Origin: Sphingobacteriaceae bacterium
GTDB lineage: Bacteria > Bacteroidota > Bacteroidia > Sphingobacteriales > Sphingobacteriaceae
Assembly: GCA_947460275.1 (NCBI GenBank)
Contig: CANHHZ010000002.1
Location: 1 to 33,105, forward strand
DNA length: 33,105 nucleotides
Direction of reading: 5' to 3'
Numbering within the stretch: the stretch's first letter is position 1; each line of letters opens with the position of its first letter. A program made the position numbers and the translations under genes. The notes beneath the pieces are model-generated. The model was given only the letters and a program-made list of their open reading frames with translations, searched no databases and was not told the DNA's origin. Shown piece after piece: positions 24,905 through 33,105 of this stretch.

Positions 24905-27900
24905 ATGTTGAATAAAATAATTGAGTTTGCCATAAAAAACAAGCTCATTATTGGGCTTTTTACCATTGCCCTTATTGGTTATGGTAGCTATGAGTTTACC
25001 AAACTGCCCATAGATGCCGTGCCAGATATTACCGACAATCAAGTTCAGGTAATTACCATTGCGCCCTCTTTTGGCGCAACCGACATCGAAAGGTTGGTTA
25101 CCTTTCCTATAGAGCAAGCCAATAGCAATATTGCCGGGATAAAAGAAATAAGAAGTTTTTCGCGTTTTGGATTATCCTTAGTTACCATTGTTTTTGATGA
25201 TGCAACCGATGTGTATTGGGCAAGACAGCAAGTGGCCGAGCGTTTGCAGCAAGTACAAACCCAAATTCCGCAAGGTATAGGTACGCCCGAACTTGGCCCT
25301 ATAAGTACGGGCTTGGGCGAAATTTATCAATATGTAGTTAAACCAAAGCCTGGTTACGAAAAGAAATACAACGAAACCGAACTGCGAACAATACAAGATT
25401 GGGTGGTGCGTAGGCAATTGCTCAGCGTAAAGGGGGTGGCCGAAGTAAGTAGTTTTGGTGGTAAGCTAAAACAATTTGTAATTGAAGTAGACCCTAATAA
25501 ATTGCAAGCCTACGCAATTACTGTTAATGATGTTTTTGATGCTTTAGCCGCCAACAACCAAAACACGGGTGGTGCATACATAGAAAAAGGGCCGCGGGTA
25601 CTTTACATTAGAAGCGAAGGATTAATTGGAAGCACAACAGATATCGAAAATATTGCTATAAAAAACAATGAGGCGGGTAGTCCATTGTACATCAGAGATG
25701 TTGCCGATGTAAAAACAGGTTATGCAACTCGCTATGGTGCGATGTGTTATAACGATGAGGGCGAGGTTGCGGGAGCAGTTGTAATGATGCTGAAAGGCGC
25801 CAATAGCGGCGAAGTAATTAAAAATGTAAAGGAGCGTATTGCTCAAATTAAAAAAACATTGCCAAAAGGTGTGGAGATAGAACCCTTTTTAGACCGTAGC
25901 AAAATGGTAAACAATGCCATAGGAACAGTACAAAAAAATTTATTAGAAGGCGCATTAATTGTGATTTTTGTACTGGTTCTTTTTTTGGGCAATTTTAGGG
26001 CGGGCTTATTGGTAGCATCGGTTATACCTTTGGCCATGTTGTTTGCCGTGATCATGATGAACCTTTTTGGGGTAAGCGGCAATTTAATGAGTTTGGGTGC
26101 ATTAGATTTTGGCTTAATTGTAGATGGTGCCGTAATTATTGTAGAAGCGGTAATGCATCTGCTGCACCACAATAAACGGCATAATCAAGATACATTAACG
26201 CAGGCACAAATGGATAGCAGCGTACAGCAATCAGCGGGTAAAATGATGAACAGTGCGGTATTTGGACAAATTGTAATTTTGGTGGTTTACTTGCCCATTT
26301 TTACCTTACAAGGTATAGAAGGTAAAATGTTTAAGCCCATGGCCCAAACGGTTGCTTTTGCACTTGTTGGCGCATTTATACTCTCGCTTACCTATGTACC
26401 TATGATGAGTGCGCTGTTTTTGAGCAAAAAGACCAAGCACAAGCCAAATTTTTCTGACCGAATGATGGGCAAACTCGAAAATTTTTATCAGCATAAGTTA
26501 AAAGCGGTAATCGAATTTCCAAAAGTTGTGCTGCTGTCTGTAGTTTCACTTTTTGTAATTGCGCTTGTGGTTTTAAGTACTTTGGGTGGCGAATTTATCC
26601 CTACATTAGAAGAAGGAGATTTTGCTGTAGATACTCGGGTATTAACCGGAAGCAGCCTTTCTACAACTATAGAGGGCACCCAAAAAGCCGCACATATACT
26701 CAAATCTCGGTTTCCAGAAGTAGAAAAAGTGGTTACCAAAATTGGTAGTGGCGAAGTGCCAACAGATCCCATGCCTATGGAAGCCAGTGATATGATGGTA
26801 ATTTTAAAGGATAAAAAAGAGTGGACATCAGCTTCGAGTTTTGATGAATTGGCCGAAAAAATGGGAGAGGCACTTAAAGATGTGCCCGGTGTTACCGCAG
26901 GGTTTCAATATCCTGTGCAAATGCGTTTCAATGAATTAATGACTGGCGCAAGACAGGATGTAGTTTGTAAAATATTTGGCGAAGATTTAGATACCCTTGC
27001 TTTTTATGCCAATAAATTGGGCAAACTGATAAATAACGTTGAAGGGGCAAAAAATCTCTATGTAGAAAGCGTTTCGGGCCTACCACAAATTATTATCAAC
27101 TACAATAGAAATGCAATTGCGCAATACAATGTAAGCATAGCTGATATCAACAAAGTGGTTAATATGTATTTTGCCGGTCAAAGTAGCGGTATGGTGTTTG
27201 AGGGCGAAAAGCGGTTTGATTTGGTGGTAAAAATAAATGGGCAAGGTAAAAAAAATCTCGAGGACATTAAAAATGTACTCATTCCTACGTCCAATGGCAA
27301 TCAGGTTCCTTTATACCAGTTGGCAGATGTTGCTATAAAAGAAGGGCCAAATCAAATTCAGCGGGAAGATGCCAAACGTCGAATTGTGGTTGGTTTTAAC
27401 GTGGGTAGCAGAGATGTGCAAAGCATTGTAAAAGAACTGCAGGACAAAGTAGATGCTAAAATTAAATTTCCGGCAGGATATTATGTTACCTATGGCGGCG
27501 CTTTTGAAAACCTAAATGCTGCCAAAAAAAGGTTAATGATTGCTGTTCCGGTGTCGCTATTGCTTATCTTCTTACTCTTGTTTTTTGCATTTAGTTCGGT
27601 AAAACAGAGTTTGCTCATTTATTCGGCCATTCCGCTTTCTGCCATTGGTGGTATTTTATTTTTAGCTTTTCGAGGTTTGCCGTTTAGCATTAGTGCTGCC
27701 ATTGGTTTTATTGCTTTGTTTGGGGTTGCTGTATTGAATGGCATTGTGCTTGTGGCCGAGTTTAATCGGATTAGGAAAGACGGAGAAACAGATCTTAAAC
27801 AAGTTGTGCTTAAAGGTACAAAACTAAGGCTGCGCCCCGTGTTGATGACGGCCGCAGTTGCATCTTTGGGCTTTTTGCCCATGGCCATAAGCAATGGCGC

Positions 27901-29248
27901 AGGGGCAGAGGTGCAACGCCCCTTGGCAACCGTTGTAATTGGCGGCTTATTGGTGGCCACTTTGCTTACGCTTTTTGTATTGCCTATTTTATATATCGTG
28001 TTTGAAAAAGGAATAAAAATGAACTCCAAATTAACCGCCATTTGTTTTGCATTTGGTTTATTGCTTTTAAATTCAGCTGCAAATGCACAAACCAAAATTA
28101 GCTTACAGGCTGCAATAGACACCGCTTTGGCCAACAATTTAAATGTAAAAGCGCAAAAATTAAAGGCCAATTATCAGCAACAGCTTATCCAATCGGCTAC
28201 CCAATTGCCCAACACAAGTTTTATGGCCGAAGTGGGACAGTTTAACAGTGTTTATACGGATAACAGATTGGGCGTTTCGCAGTCGTTCAGTTTTCCAACG
28301 GTGTATGCCAGACAAAAAAACCTGTTTACACAAGAGTGGAAAACGGCCATTTTAAATCTGTCTTTAAGGGAGGCAGAGCTGAGAAAAGCAGTTAGCGAAA
28401 CTTATATCAACCTTATTGCACTTCATCAAAAAGAGCAGTTATTGCTAAAAAGCGATACCATATTTGGCGAATTTTTGAGAAAAGCAACACTGCGGTTAAA
28501 TAAAGGAGAAAGCAATATATTGGAAAAAATTACCGCCGAAACACAGCGTGGAAACATCAATTTGCAATTGAAACAGTTGTTGCAAGAAAAAGCCATGCTC
28601 AAAAGTCAGTTTCAGCTGCTTTTAAATACCGAAAACGAGCATGAGCCCAGCGAAATCAATTTAATTATTGTGGCCGGAGATTTTGCAAAACCCGATATAG
28701 ATAGCCATCCGCTTTTAGAAATAAAGAAACAACAACAGCAAGTCGGACAAGCATTAACTGCTTTAGAAAAAACTAAGTTGTTACCCGATATAAGCTTGGG
28801 TTTTTACACCACAACCATTAAAGGTGTTGGGCCAAACGAGATATTTTATAGCGGAAAAGACCGTTTTAACTCGGGTCAAGTTGGCTTAAACATCCCGATA
28901 TTTACTTCCGCACAAAAAGCAAAAATTAAGGCGGCCAAAATTCAAGAAACCGAAATGGCCAACGCTTATTTGATAGAAAAACAGCAATTGACGCAACAGT
29001 ACAAATCAACTTTAGCGGCGTATAAAACCAGTAAGGAAACTTTGGAGTACTTAGCGCAAACAGCCTTGCCCAATGCAAAAGTTATTGGGCAAACAGCCGA
29101 TAAACAGTTCATAAACGGCGATATCAACTATTTAGATTGGGTGGTTTTAACCAATCAGTCTGTTGGTATTATAGACCAATACATTAACGCCACAAAAACG
29201 CTTAATGAAAATGCCATTCTACTTAATTATTTAATAGCTAAAAATTAA
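24905..29248 (+). CDS. czcA: CzcA-type heavy-metal RND pump fused to a TolC/CzcC-like outer-membrane channel
   Basis: A 1447-residue chain with two parts. Residues 1 to about 1035 form a heavy-metal-efflux RND pump: IDAVPDITDNQVQV near the start and DFGLIVDGAVIIVEA (401-415), where Asp401, Asp407 and Glu414 correspond to the proton-relay residues of Cupriavidus CzcA. This motif favours divalent cations (Co/Zn/Cd) over Cu/Ag. Residues 1039-1061 (MNSKLTAICFAFGLLLLNSA then ANA) look like a full signal peptide with an ANA cleavage site, and 1062-1447 form a TolC-like outer-membrane efflux domain. Signal peptidase could release the channel from the pump. An internal ATG (28019) after AAAGGAA could also allow separate translation. 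The adaptor gene follows at once. Confidence 0.92.
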   Translation: MLNKIIEFAIKNKLIIGLFTIALIGYGSYEFTKLPIDAVPDITDNQVQVITIAPSFGATDIERLVTFPIEQANSNIAGIKEIRSFSRFGLSLVTIVFDDATDVYWARQQVAERLQQVQTQIPQGIGTPELGPISTGLGEIYQYVVKPKPGYEKKYNETELRTIQDWVVRRQLLSVKGVAEVSSFGGKLKQFVIEVDPNKLQAYAITVNDVFDALAANNQNTGGAYIEKGPRVLYIRSEGLIGSTTDIENIAIKNNEAGSPLYIRDVADVKTGYATRYGAMCYNDEGEVAGAVVMMLKGANSGEVIKNVKERIAQIKKTLPKGVEIEPFLDRSKMVNNAIGTVQKNLLEGALIVIFVLVLFLGNFRAGLLVASVIPLAMLFAVIMMNLFGVSGNLMSLGALDFGLIVDGAVIIVEAVMHLLHHNKRHNQDTLTQAQMDSSVQQSAGKMMNSAVFGQIVILVVYLPIFTLQGIEGKMFKPMAQTVAFALVGAFILSLTYVPMMSALFLSKKTKHKPNFSDRMMGKLENFYQHKLKAVIEFPKVVLLSVVSLFVIALVVLSTLGGEFIPTLEEGDFAVDTRVLTGSSLSTTIEGTQKAAHILKSRFPEVEKVVTKIGSGEVPTDPMPMEASDMMVILKDKKEWTSASSFDELAEKMGEALKDVPGVTAGFQYPVQMRFNELMTGARQDVVCKIFGEDLDTLAFYANKLGKLINNVEGAKNLYVESVSGLPQIIINYNRNAIAQYNVSIADINKVVNMYFAGQSSGMVFEGEKRFDLVVKINGQGKKNLEDIKNVLIPTSNGNQVPLYQLADVAIKEGPNQIQREDAKRRIVVGFNVGSRDVQSIVKELQDKVDAKIKFPAGYYVTYGGAFENLNAAKKRLMIAVPVSLLLIFLLLFFAFSSVKQSLLIYSAIPLSAIGGILFLAFRGLPFSISAAIGFIALFGVAVLNGIVLVAEFNRIRKDGETDLKQVVLKGTKLRLRPVLMTAAVASLGFLPMAISNGAGAEVQRPLATVVIGGLLVATLLTLFVLPILYIVFEKGIKMNSKLTAICFAFGLLLLNSAANAQTKISLQAAIDTALANNLNVKAQKLKANYQQQLIQSATQLPNTSFMAEVGQFNSVYTDNRLGVSQSFSFPTVYARQKNLFTQEWKTAILNLSLREAELRKAVSETYINLIALHQKEQLLLKSDTIFGEFLRKATLRLNKGESNILEKITAETQRGNINLQLKQLLQEKAMLKSQFQLLLNTENEHEPSEINLIIVAGDFAKPDIDSHPLLEIKKQQQQVGQALTALEKTKLLPDISLGFYTTTIKGVGPNEIFYSGKDRFNSGQVGLNIPIFTSAQKAKIKAAKIQETEMANAYLIEKQQLTQQYKSTLAAYKTSKETLEYLAQTALPNAKVIGQTADKQFINGDINYLDWVVLTNQSVGIIDQYINATKTLNENAILLNYLIAKN

Positions 29249-29249
29249 C

Positions 29250-30380
29250 ATGAAAAAAATATTAATAATTTCCATTTGTGTTTGCCTGGCTAGTTGTGGG
29301 CAAAAAAATGCCGAAAACATTGCTCAAGTGCAAGAGGCTAACCAAACACAAATTACCCTAACCAAAGCACAGCAAAAAAATGCCAATTTATCGTTTGCCA
29401 AACCTCAGCAAAAAGAAATGGCCACCGTATTAAAGTTAAATGGTAAAATAGATGTACCGCCACAAAATATGGTTTCTATCAGCGTGCCAATGGGCGGATA
29501 TTTAAAAACGACCAAATTGTTGCCAGGTATGCACGTAAATAAAGGCGAAGTTATAGCCATTATTGAAGATCAGCAGTACATACAACTACAGCAAGATTAC
29601 TTGTTGGCCAAAGCCAAAATTGTATATGCCAAACTAGAATACGAGCGACAATTGGCGCTAAATCAAAGCAAGGCCAGCAGCGATAAAGTTTTTCAGCAGG
29701 CAACGACCGAATACAATAGCTTAAAAATTATGCTCAGTTCACTAGCAGAAAAACTGAAGTTAATTGGTAAAAATCCAGCTACTTTAACCGAAAGCAATAT
29801 TAGCAGAAGCATAAATGTTTATGCGCCAATTAATGGCTTTGTAAGTAAGGTAAATGTAAATGTTGGCAAGTACATTTCGCCAACAGATGTGCTTTTTGAA
29901 CTGGTAAATCCGGCCGATATTCATTTGGCTTTAACGGTTTTTGAAAAAGATTTGGCACAGCTTTACGTTGGGCAGCGTGTAATTACCTACACCAATAACG
30001 AGCCAAATAAAAAGCACAATGCCGAAATATTGTTGATTGGGAAAGACTTAAGCACCGAGCGCAGCACCGAGGTGCATTGTCATTTTGAAGATTACGACAA
30101 GTCGCTAATTCCTGGCACCTATATGAACGCCGAAGTGCAGGTAAAAACAGGCATCAACTTGGTATTGCCCGAAGAGGCAGTTGTAAATTACGAAAACAAA
30201 CAATATGCTTTTATTCAGAAATCGGCAAATAGTTTTGAGATGGTTCAATTGCAAACTGGCGTGGTTAAAGATGGATATATTGCCCTGTTAAACGCCCAAG
30301 CTTTGGCCAACAGCAATTTTGTAGCCAAGGGCGCCTATACTTTATTAATGAGTTTAAAGAATAAGCCAGAAGAAGATTAA
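29250..30380 (+). CDS. czcB: Periplasmic adaptor lipoprotein of the RND pump (CzcB-like)
   Basis: A 376-residue membrane-fusion protein linking the pump to the outer-membrane channel. The N-terminus MKKILIISICVCLASC is a lipoprotein signal with lipobox LASC, lipid-modified at Cys16. Next come the lipoyl-like half-motif (VSISVPMGGYLKTTKLLPGM), an alpha-helical hairpin (about 115-180) and beta-barrel regions. The gene starts 1 bp after the czcA stop and ends at a terminator. Gene order pump-channel-adaptor differs from the usual CBA order. Confidence 0.92.
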   Translation: MKKILIISICVCLASCGQKNAENIAQVQEANQTQITLTKAQQKNANLSFAKPQQKEMATVLKLNGKIDVPPQNMVSISVPMGGYLKTTKLLPGMHVNKGEVIAIIEDQQYIQLQQDYLLAKAKIVYAKLEYERQLALNQSKASSDKVFQQATTEYNSLKIMLSSLAEKLKLIGKNPATLTESNISRSINVYAPINGFVSKVNVNVGKYISPTDVLFELVNPADIHLALTVFEKDLAQLYVGQRVITYTNNEPNKKHNAEILLIGKDLSTERSTEVHCHFEDYDKSLIPGTYMNAEVQVKTGINLVLPEEAVVNYENKQYAFIQKSANSFEMVQLQTGVVKDGYIALLNAQALANSNFVAKGAYTLLMSLKNKPEED

Positions 30381-30385
30381 ATGTA

Positions 30386-30416
30386 AAAAGCCTGAGTGTT
30401 TAACTCAGGCTTTTGC
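30386..30416. terminator. Bidirectional terminator between czcB and metF
   Basis: Stem of 12 bp (30386-30397 with 30403-30414, core AGCCTGAGT) around loop GTTTA, with A and T runs on the two sides. It serves both convergent genes. Confidence 0.9.
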
Positions 30417-31370
30417 TTAAAATATGGCCTCAGCAATTTTTTTGGTTGGCTCTGGATTGCTCATCGTATAGAAGTGTAAAACGGGTGCGCCTATTTTTAT
30501 CAATTCTTTGCATTGAGCAATCATAAATTCTATTCCTACCTGCTTTACTTGTGCTTCGTCTTTACAATTTTGAATGGCTTCGCTCAAATCTTCGGGCAAA
30601 TCTATATGAAAAACTTTAGGTAAACTTATCAATTGCTTTGACGAAGTTATTGGTTTTAAGCCTGGTATAATTGGCACATTGATTCCGTTTTCTCTACATT
30701 TTTTAACAAACTCTAAATATTTGGTATTGTCAAAAAACATTTGGGTTACGATAAATTCGGCACCCATATCTACTTTTTGCTTTAAGTACTTAAAATCTGT
30801 TTTAAGGTTTGGTGCTTCAAAGTGTTTTTCTGGATATCCAGCAACCCCTACACAAAAATCTGTTTTAAAAGCTTCGTGGTCTTCGTGCAAATATTTACCA
30901 TTGTTCATGTCCATTACTTGCCCTAATAGCTCTGTTGCAAATGCATGGCCGCCGGGTGTTGGTATAAAACTTGAGTCGGCATGGCGGGCATCCCCACGTA
31001 AAACCAATACATTGTCTATCCCCAAAAACTGTAAATCTATCAGTGCATTTTCAGTTTCTTCTTTGGTAAAACCACCACAAATTAAATGGGGAACGGCATC
31101 TACTTTGTATTTATTGATAATTGCTGCACAAATGGCAACAGTTCCGGGTCTTTTACGGTAAGATATTTTTTCGAGTAAACCTGTTTCATGCTGCTTGTAA
31201 ATGTAATCTTCTCGGTGGTAGGTCACATCAATAAACGGTGGATTAAACTCCATTAACGGGTCTATCGCATTGTAAATAGCATCGATACTTTTTCCTTTAA
31301 CAGGAGGTAAAAGCTCGAAAGAAAATAAGGTTTTACCCTTTGCGTTTTTAATATGGTCTGTAATCTTCAT
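30417..31370 (-). CDS. metF: Methylenetetrahydrofolate reductase
   Basis: A 317-residue FAD enzyme that reduces 5,10-methylene-THF to 5-methyl-THF, the methyl donor for MetH. It is a single MTHFR barrel domain: FSFELLPPVKGKSIDAIY at the start, DVTYHRED, LQFLGIDNVLVLRGDARH, VAGYPEKHFEAPN, and GAEFIVTQMFFDNTKYLEF. Length is normal for the bacterial enzyme. Its 5' flank starts in a heptamer tract only 3 bp from the start codon. In many genomes metF adjoins metH; here the S23/IVP gene stands between them. Confidence 0.95.
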   Translation of the reverse strand: MKITDHIKNAKGKTLFSFELLPPVKGKSIDAIYNAIDPLMEFNPPFIDVTYHREDYIYKQHETGLLEKISYRKRPGTVAICAAIINKYKVDAVPHLICGGFTKEETENALIDLQFLGIDNVLVLRGDARHADSSFIPTPGGHAFATELLGQVMDMNNGKYLHEDHEAFKTDFCVGVAGYPEKHFEAPNLKTDFKYLKQKVDMGAEFIVTQMFFDNTKYLEFVKKCRENGINVPIIPGLKPITSSKQLISLPKVFHIDLPEDLSEAIQNCKDEAQVKQVGIEFMIAQCKELIKIGAPVLHFYTMSNPEPTKKIAEAIF

Positions 31371-31373
31371 ACT

Positions 31374-31408
31374 GGGTTACGTGTTGCGAGTTATCAGTTA
31401 CGAGAACT
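31374..31408. repeat. Left heptamer tract flanking the S23/IVP gene
   Basis: GGGTTAC GTGTTGC GAGTTAT CAGTTAC GAGAACT, five 7-mers. The stretch 31384-31404 matches the reverse complement of 31849-31869 at 18 of 21 positions. It occupies the metF 5' flank. Confidence 0.75.
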
Positions 31409-31416
31409 TATATTGC

Positions 31417-31788
31417 CTAATTAGCAAGTTGTTTATAATATTTTATAAATCCGTTTAAGAGTTTTCTTGTTGTTTCTATTTTAACCAAAGATGAACTTAA
31501 AACCTCAGATTTAATATATTTTTGGTCGAAAGCAATGTAAAGTTGTGTTTCAAGCTCATAAATTGAGCCCCTAGCAATAAAGAAAAATTGGATACTATCT
31601 TTAGGATGGTTTCGTCCGCAACCTTCGGCAATATTTGAGGGAATGGATACAGCACATCTTCTCATTTGGCTAACTAATCCAAATATTTCATCCTTTGGAA
31701 ATTCTTTTGTGATGGCATAAGTGTCATTTGCTAAAATTCTAGCTTCTTTCCAAACATCCAAATTAGTATACGATTTTTTCTCTTCCAT
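31417..31788 (-). CDS. Four-helix-bundle protein, S23/IVP family
   Basis: A 123-residue all-helical protein of the 23S rRNA-intervening-sequence (S23) family. Family features are TNLDVWKEARILANDTYAIT, FGLVSQMRRCAVSIPSNIAEGCGR, and FFFIARGSIYELETQLYIA. The family shares the Avd-like four-helix fold found near diversity-generating retroelements, but no reverse transcriptase is seen here. It is not inside an rRNA gene. It is bracketed by inverted heptamer tracts and separates metF from metH, which suggests a mobile or inserted cassette. Function unknown. Confidence 0.9.
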   Translation of the reverse strand: MEEKKSYTNLDVWKEARILANDTYAITKEFPKDEIFGLVSQMRRCAVSIPSNIAEGCGRNHPKDSIQFFFIARGSIYELETQLYIAFDQKYIKSEVLSSSLVKIETTRKLLNGFIKYYKQLAN

Positions 31789-31825
31789 TTTTATAGCTAG
31801 CTTTTTTCTATTACACCAACCTCAC

Positions 31826-31869
31826 AATCCAGAACCCGTAACCCACAACTCATAACCCATAACTCGCAA
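31826..31869. repeat. Right heptamer tract flanking the S23/IVP gene
   Basis: AATCCAG AACCCGT AACCCAC AACTCAT AACCCAT AACTCGC AA, six 7-mers in a row. It is in inverted orientation to the left tract; 31849-31869 is the right half of an imperfect 21-bp inverted pair. Confidence 0.8.
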
Positions 31870-31880
31870 GGGGCAGGGGG

Positions 31881-33105
31881 TTAATACGCCAAATTAGGAC
31901 TTAGCCATTTTTCAGCTTCTTCTATACTTATCTTTTTTCTGGTTGCATAATCTTCCACTTGATCTTTGGTAATTTTACCTAAACCAAAATAGCGCGATTG
32001 TGGATGAGCAAAGTAAAAGCCACTTACCGCAGCTGCGGGATACATGGCAAAACTTTCGGTAAGCTTTAATCCAATTTTATTTTCTGCAGCTAAAAGATTA
32101 AACAATGTTGCTTTTTCGGTATGGTCTGGACAGGCAGGATAGCCAGGTGCCGGACGAATACCTGCATATTTTTCTTTAATTAAATCTTCGTTGGTTAAGC
32201 TTTCGTCGTTGGCGTAGCCCCAATATTCTTTACGCACCATTTCATGCATTCGCTCTGCAAAAGCCTCTGCAAGCCTATCGGCCAATGCTTTGGCCATGAT
32301 ACTGTTATAATCGTCGTTATTTTTTTCAAACTTTGCAACCAATTCATCGCAACCAATTCCCGTGGTTACGGCAAAACCGCCAAAGTAGTCTTGAACGCCA
32401 GTTTCTTTTTGTGCTACAAAATCTGCCAGTGCATAATAAGGCTCGCCGTCCATTTTTTCTGCCTGTTGACGAAGCGTGTGGATGGTTGTCAGTCCTGAGT
32501 CTTGAGTCTTGACATCGGACATCGGACTTCCAACTTCTAAAACAATATCATCGCCCACAGCATTTGCAGGCCAAAAACCAATAACGCCTTTGGCGCTTAG
32601 CAATTTTTCGTTAACGATGCGGTTCAATAAAGTTTGTGCATCGTGGTACAGTTTTTTAGCTTCGTCGCCAACAATTTTATCATCAAATATTTTTGGGTAA
32701 CTGCCGTATAATTCCCAAGTATGGAAAAACGGTGTCCAATCTATATAGGGCACAAGTTCTGTAAGTGGGAAATCTTCAAAAACCTTAGTTCCAGTAAAGC
32801 TTGGCTGGGTAATTACTTTATTGATATCAATTTGAAATTTGTCTTTTCTAGCTTCTTCAATAGTTCTGTAACGTTTATCCGAGCGTTTGTTCAAGTGCGT
32901 TTCACGGGCCTTGTCGTACTCGCTTTTAATGGTGTCAATATACGCCGTTCGGGTGTCTTGGTTCATTAAAGTGCTACAAACCGTTACACTACGCGAAGCA
33001 TCTAATACGTGTATTGCTGGGCCCGAATAATTGGGCGCAATTTTTACCGCTGCATGAATGCGAGAAGTGGTGGCGCCACCAATAATTAACGGAACGGTAA
33101 ATCCT
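31881..33105 (-). CDS. metH: Cobalamin-dependent methionine synthase MetH, C-terminal part
   Basis: The frame continues past the ATG of the ORF track (32966) to the window end, where it encodes IIGGATTSRIHAAVKIAPNY and HVLDASRSV, the end of the cobalamin-binding domain; so the 5' part lies beyond base 33105. The rest is the SAM-binding activation domain used for reductive reactivation, with HTLRQQAEK, RPAPGYPACPDHTEK, and ESFAMYPAAAVSGFYFAHP. The domain carries an in-frame heptamer tract (32491-32539) in the loop before HTLRQQAEK, making it about six residues longer than E. coli MetH there. Fully in frame and probably functional. Confidence 0.96.
   Translation of the reverse strand, partial: GFTVPLIIGGATTSRIHAAVKIAPNYSGPAIHVLDASRSVTVCSTLMNQDTRTAYIDTIKSEYDKARETHLNKRSDKRYRTIEEARKDKFQIDINKVITQPSFTGTKVFEDFPLTELVPYIDWTPFFHTWELYGSYPKIFDDKIVGDEAKKLYHDAQTLLNRIVNEKLLSAKGVIGFWPANAVGDDIVLEVGSPMSDVKTQDSGLTTIHTLRQQAEKMDGEPYYALADFVAQKETGVQDYFGGFAVTTGIGCDELVAKFEKNNDDYNSIMAKALADRLAEAFAERMHEMVRKEYWGYANDESLTNEDLIKEKYAGIRPAPGYPACPDHTEKATLFNLLAAENKIGLKLTESFAMYPAAAVSGFYFAHPQSRYFGLGKITKDQVEDYATRKKISIEEAEKWLSPNLAY
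32491..32539. repeat. In-frame heptamer tract inside metH
   Basis: AGTCCTG AGTCTTG AGTCTTG ACATCGG ACATCGG ACTTCCA ACTTCTA, seven consecutive 7-mers. It codes for roughly EVGSPMSDVKTQDSGL on the minus strand. The same AGTC/GTCCG sequence type occurs at 18006-18026. Confidence 0.8.

Noticed and set aside
27990-28090. Frameshift or assembly error joining czcA and tolC genes
   Set aside because: The two parts are in the same frame with no stop between them, and such fusions are known in Bacteroidota.
27619-28170. 183-residue minus-strand ORF opposite czcA
   Set aside because: Low-complexity Ala/Lys/Asn sequence antisense to conserved RND helices; shadow ORF.
31371-31416. SAM or cobalamin riboswitch for metF/metH
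   Set aside because: The metF 5' flank is only a heptamer tract with no riboswitch core; the metH 5' end is outside the window.
31417-31788. True 23S rRNA intervening sequence
   Set aside because: The gene is between metF and metH, and no rRNA sequence flanks it.
31374-31869. CRISPR array or diversity-generating retroelement around the S23 gene
   Set aside because: The repeats have no equal-length spacers, and there is no reverse transcriptase, template/variable repeat pair or cas gene in the window.

Overview
The window is AT-rich bacterial chromosome from the phylum Bacteroidota, most likely the Sphingobacteriaceae (Pedobacter-like). The evidence is Bacteroidota-type promoters (TTTG, about 20 bp, TAnnTTTG), few clear Shine-Dalgarno sites, an E1 alpha/beta fusion, a CzcA-TolC fusion, and RsmA with NFPY instead of NLPY. 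It is mainly a housekeeping region with 28 protein-coding genes, two cut by the window edges. I see no rRNA, tRNA, CRISPR array, transposase or prophage.

Layout. 1-4931 (+): end of an outer-membrane beta-barrel receptor, then feoA-feoB (ferrous iron uptake) and a SprT-like metalloprotease. 4963-9009 (-): small XRE regulator, fused 2-oxoacid dehydrogenase E1, and lutB. 9041-11213 (-): M28 peptidase and rpiB. 11291-12172 (-): tatC. 12188-17085 (-): a fatty-acid operon transcribed DUF177-rpmF-plsX-fabH-accB-accC, with a promoter before DUF177 and a terminator after accC. 17130-19140 (-): rhodanese and pdxA. 19309-22236 (+): rsmA, a 2-hydroxyacid dehydrogenase, greA and a HIT protein. 22288-24031 (-): transcribed rsgA-dtd-mazG. 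24442-30380 (+): a metal-efflux cluster made of a small exported protein, a CzcA-TolC polyprotein and a CzcB lipoprotein. 30417-33105 (-): metF, a four-helix-bundle (S23/IVP) gene and the end of metH, i.e. the one-carbon/methionine pair split by an S23 cassette.

The most unusual signal is not a gene. It is a dispersed family of degenerate tandem tracts that all have a 7-bp period although their sequences differ (GAGTTRY, AGTCTTG, CTAAACC and GATTTGA types). They fill intergenic gaps, supply the TGA stop codons of greA and pdxA, contribute the -33 element of the lutB promoter, flank the S23/IVP gene as an imperfect 21-bp inverted pair, and in one case lie in frame inside metH. The second notable signal is the greA leader: a well-formed promoter followed almost at once by a terminator-like hairpin, which resembles the GraL arrangement of E. 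coli greA.
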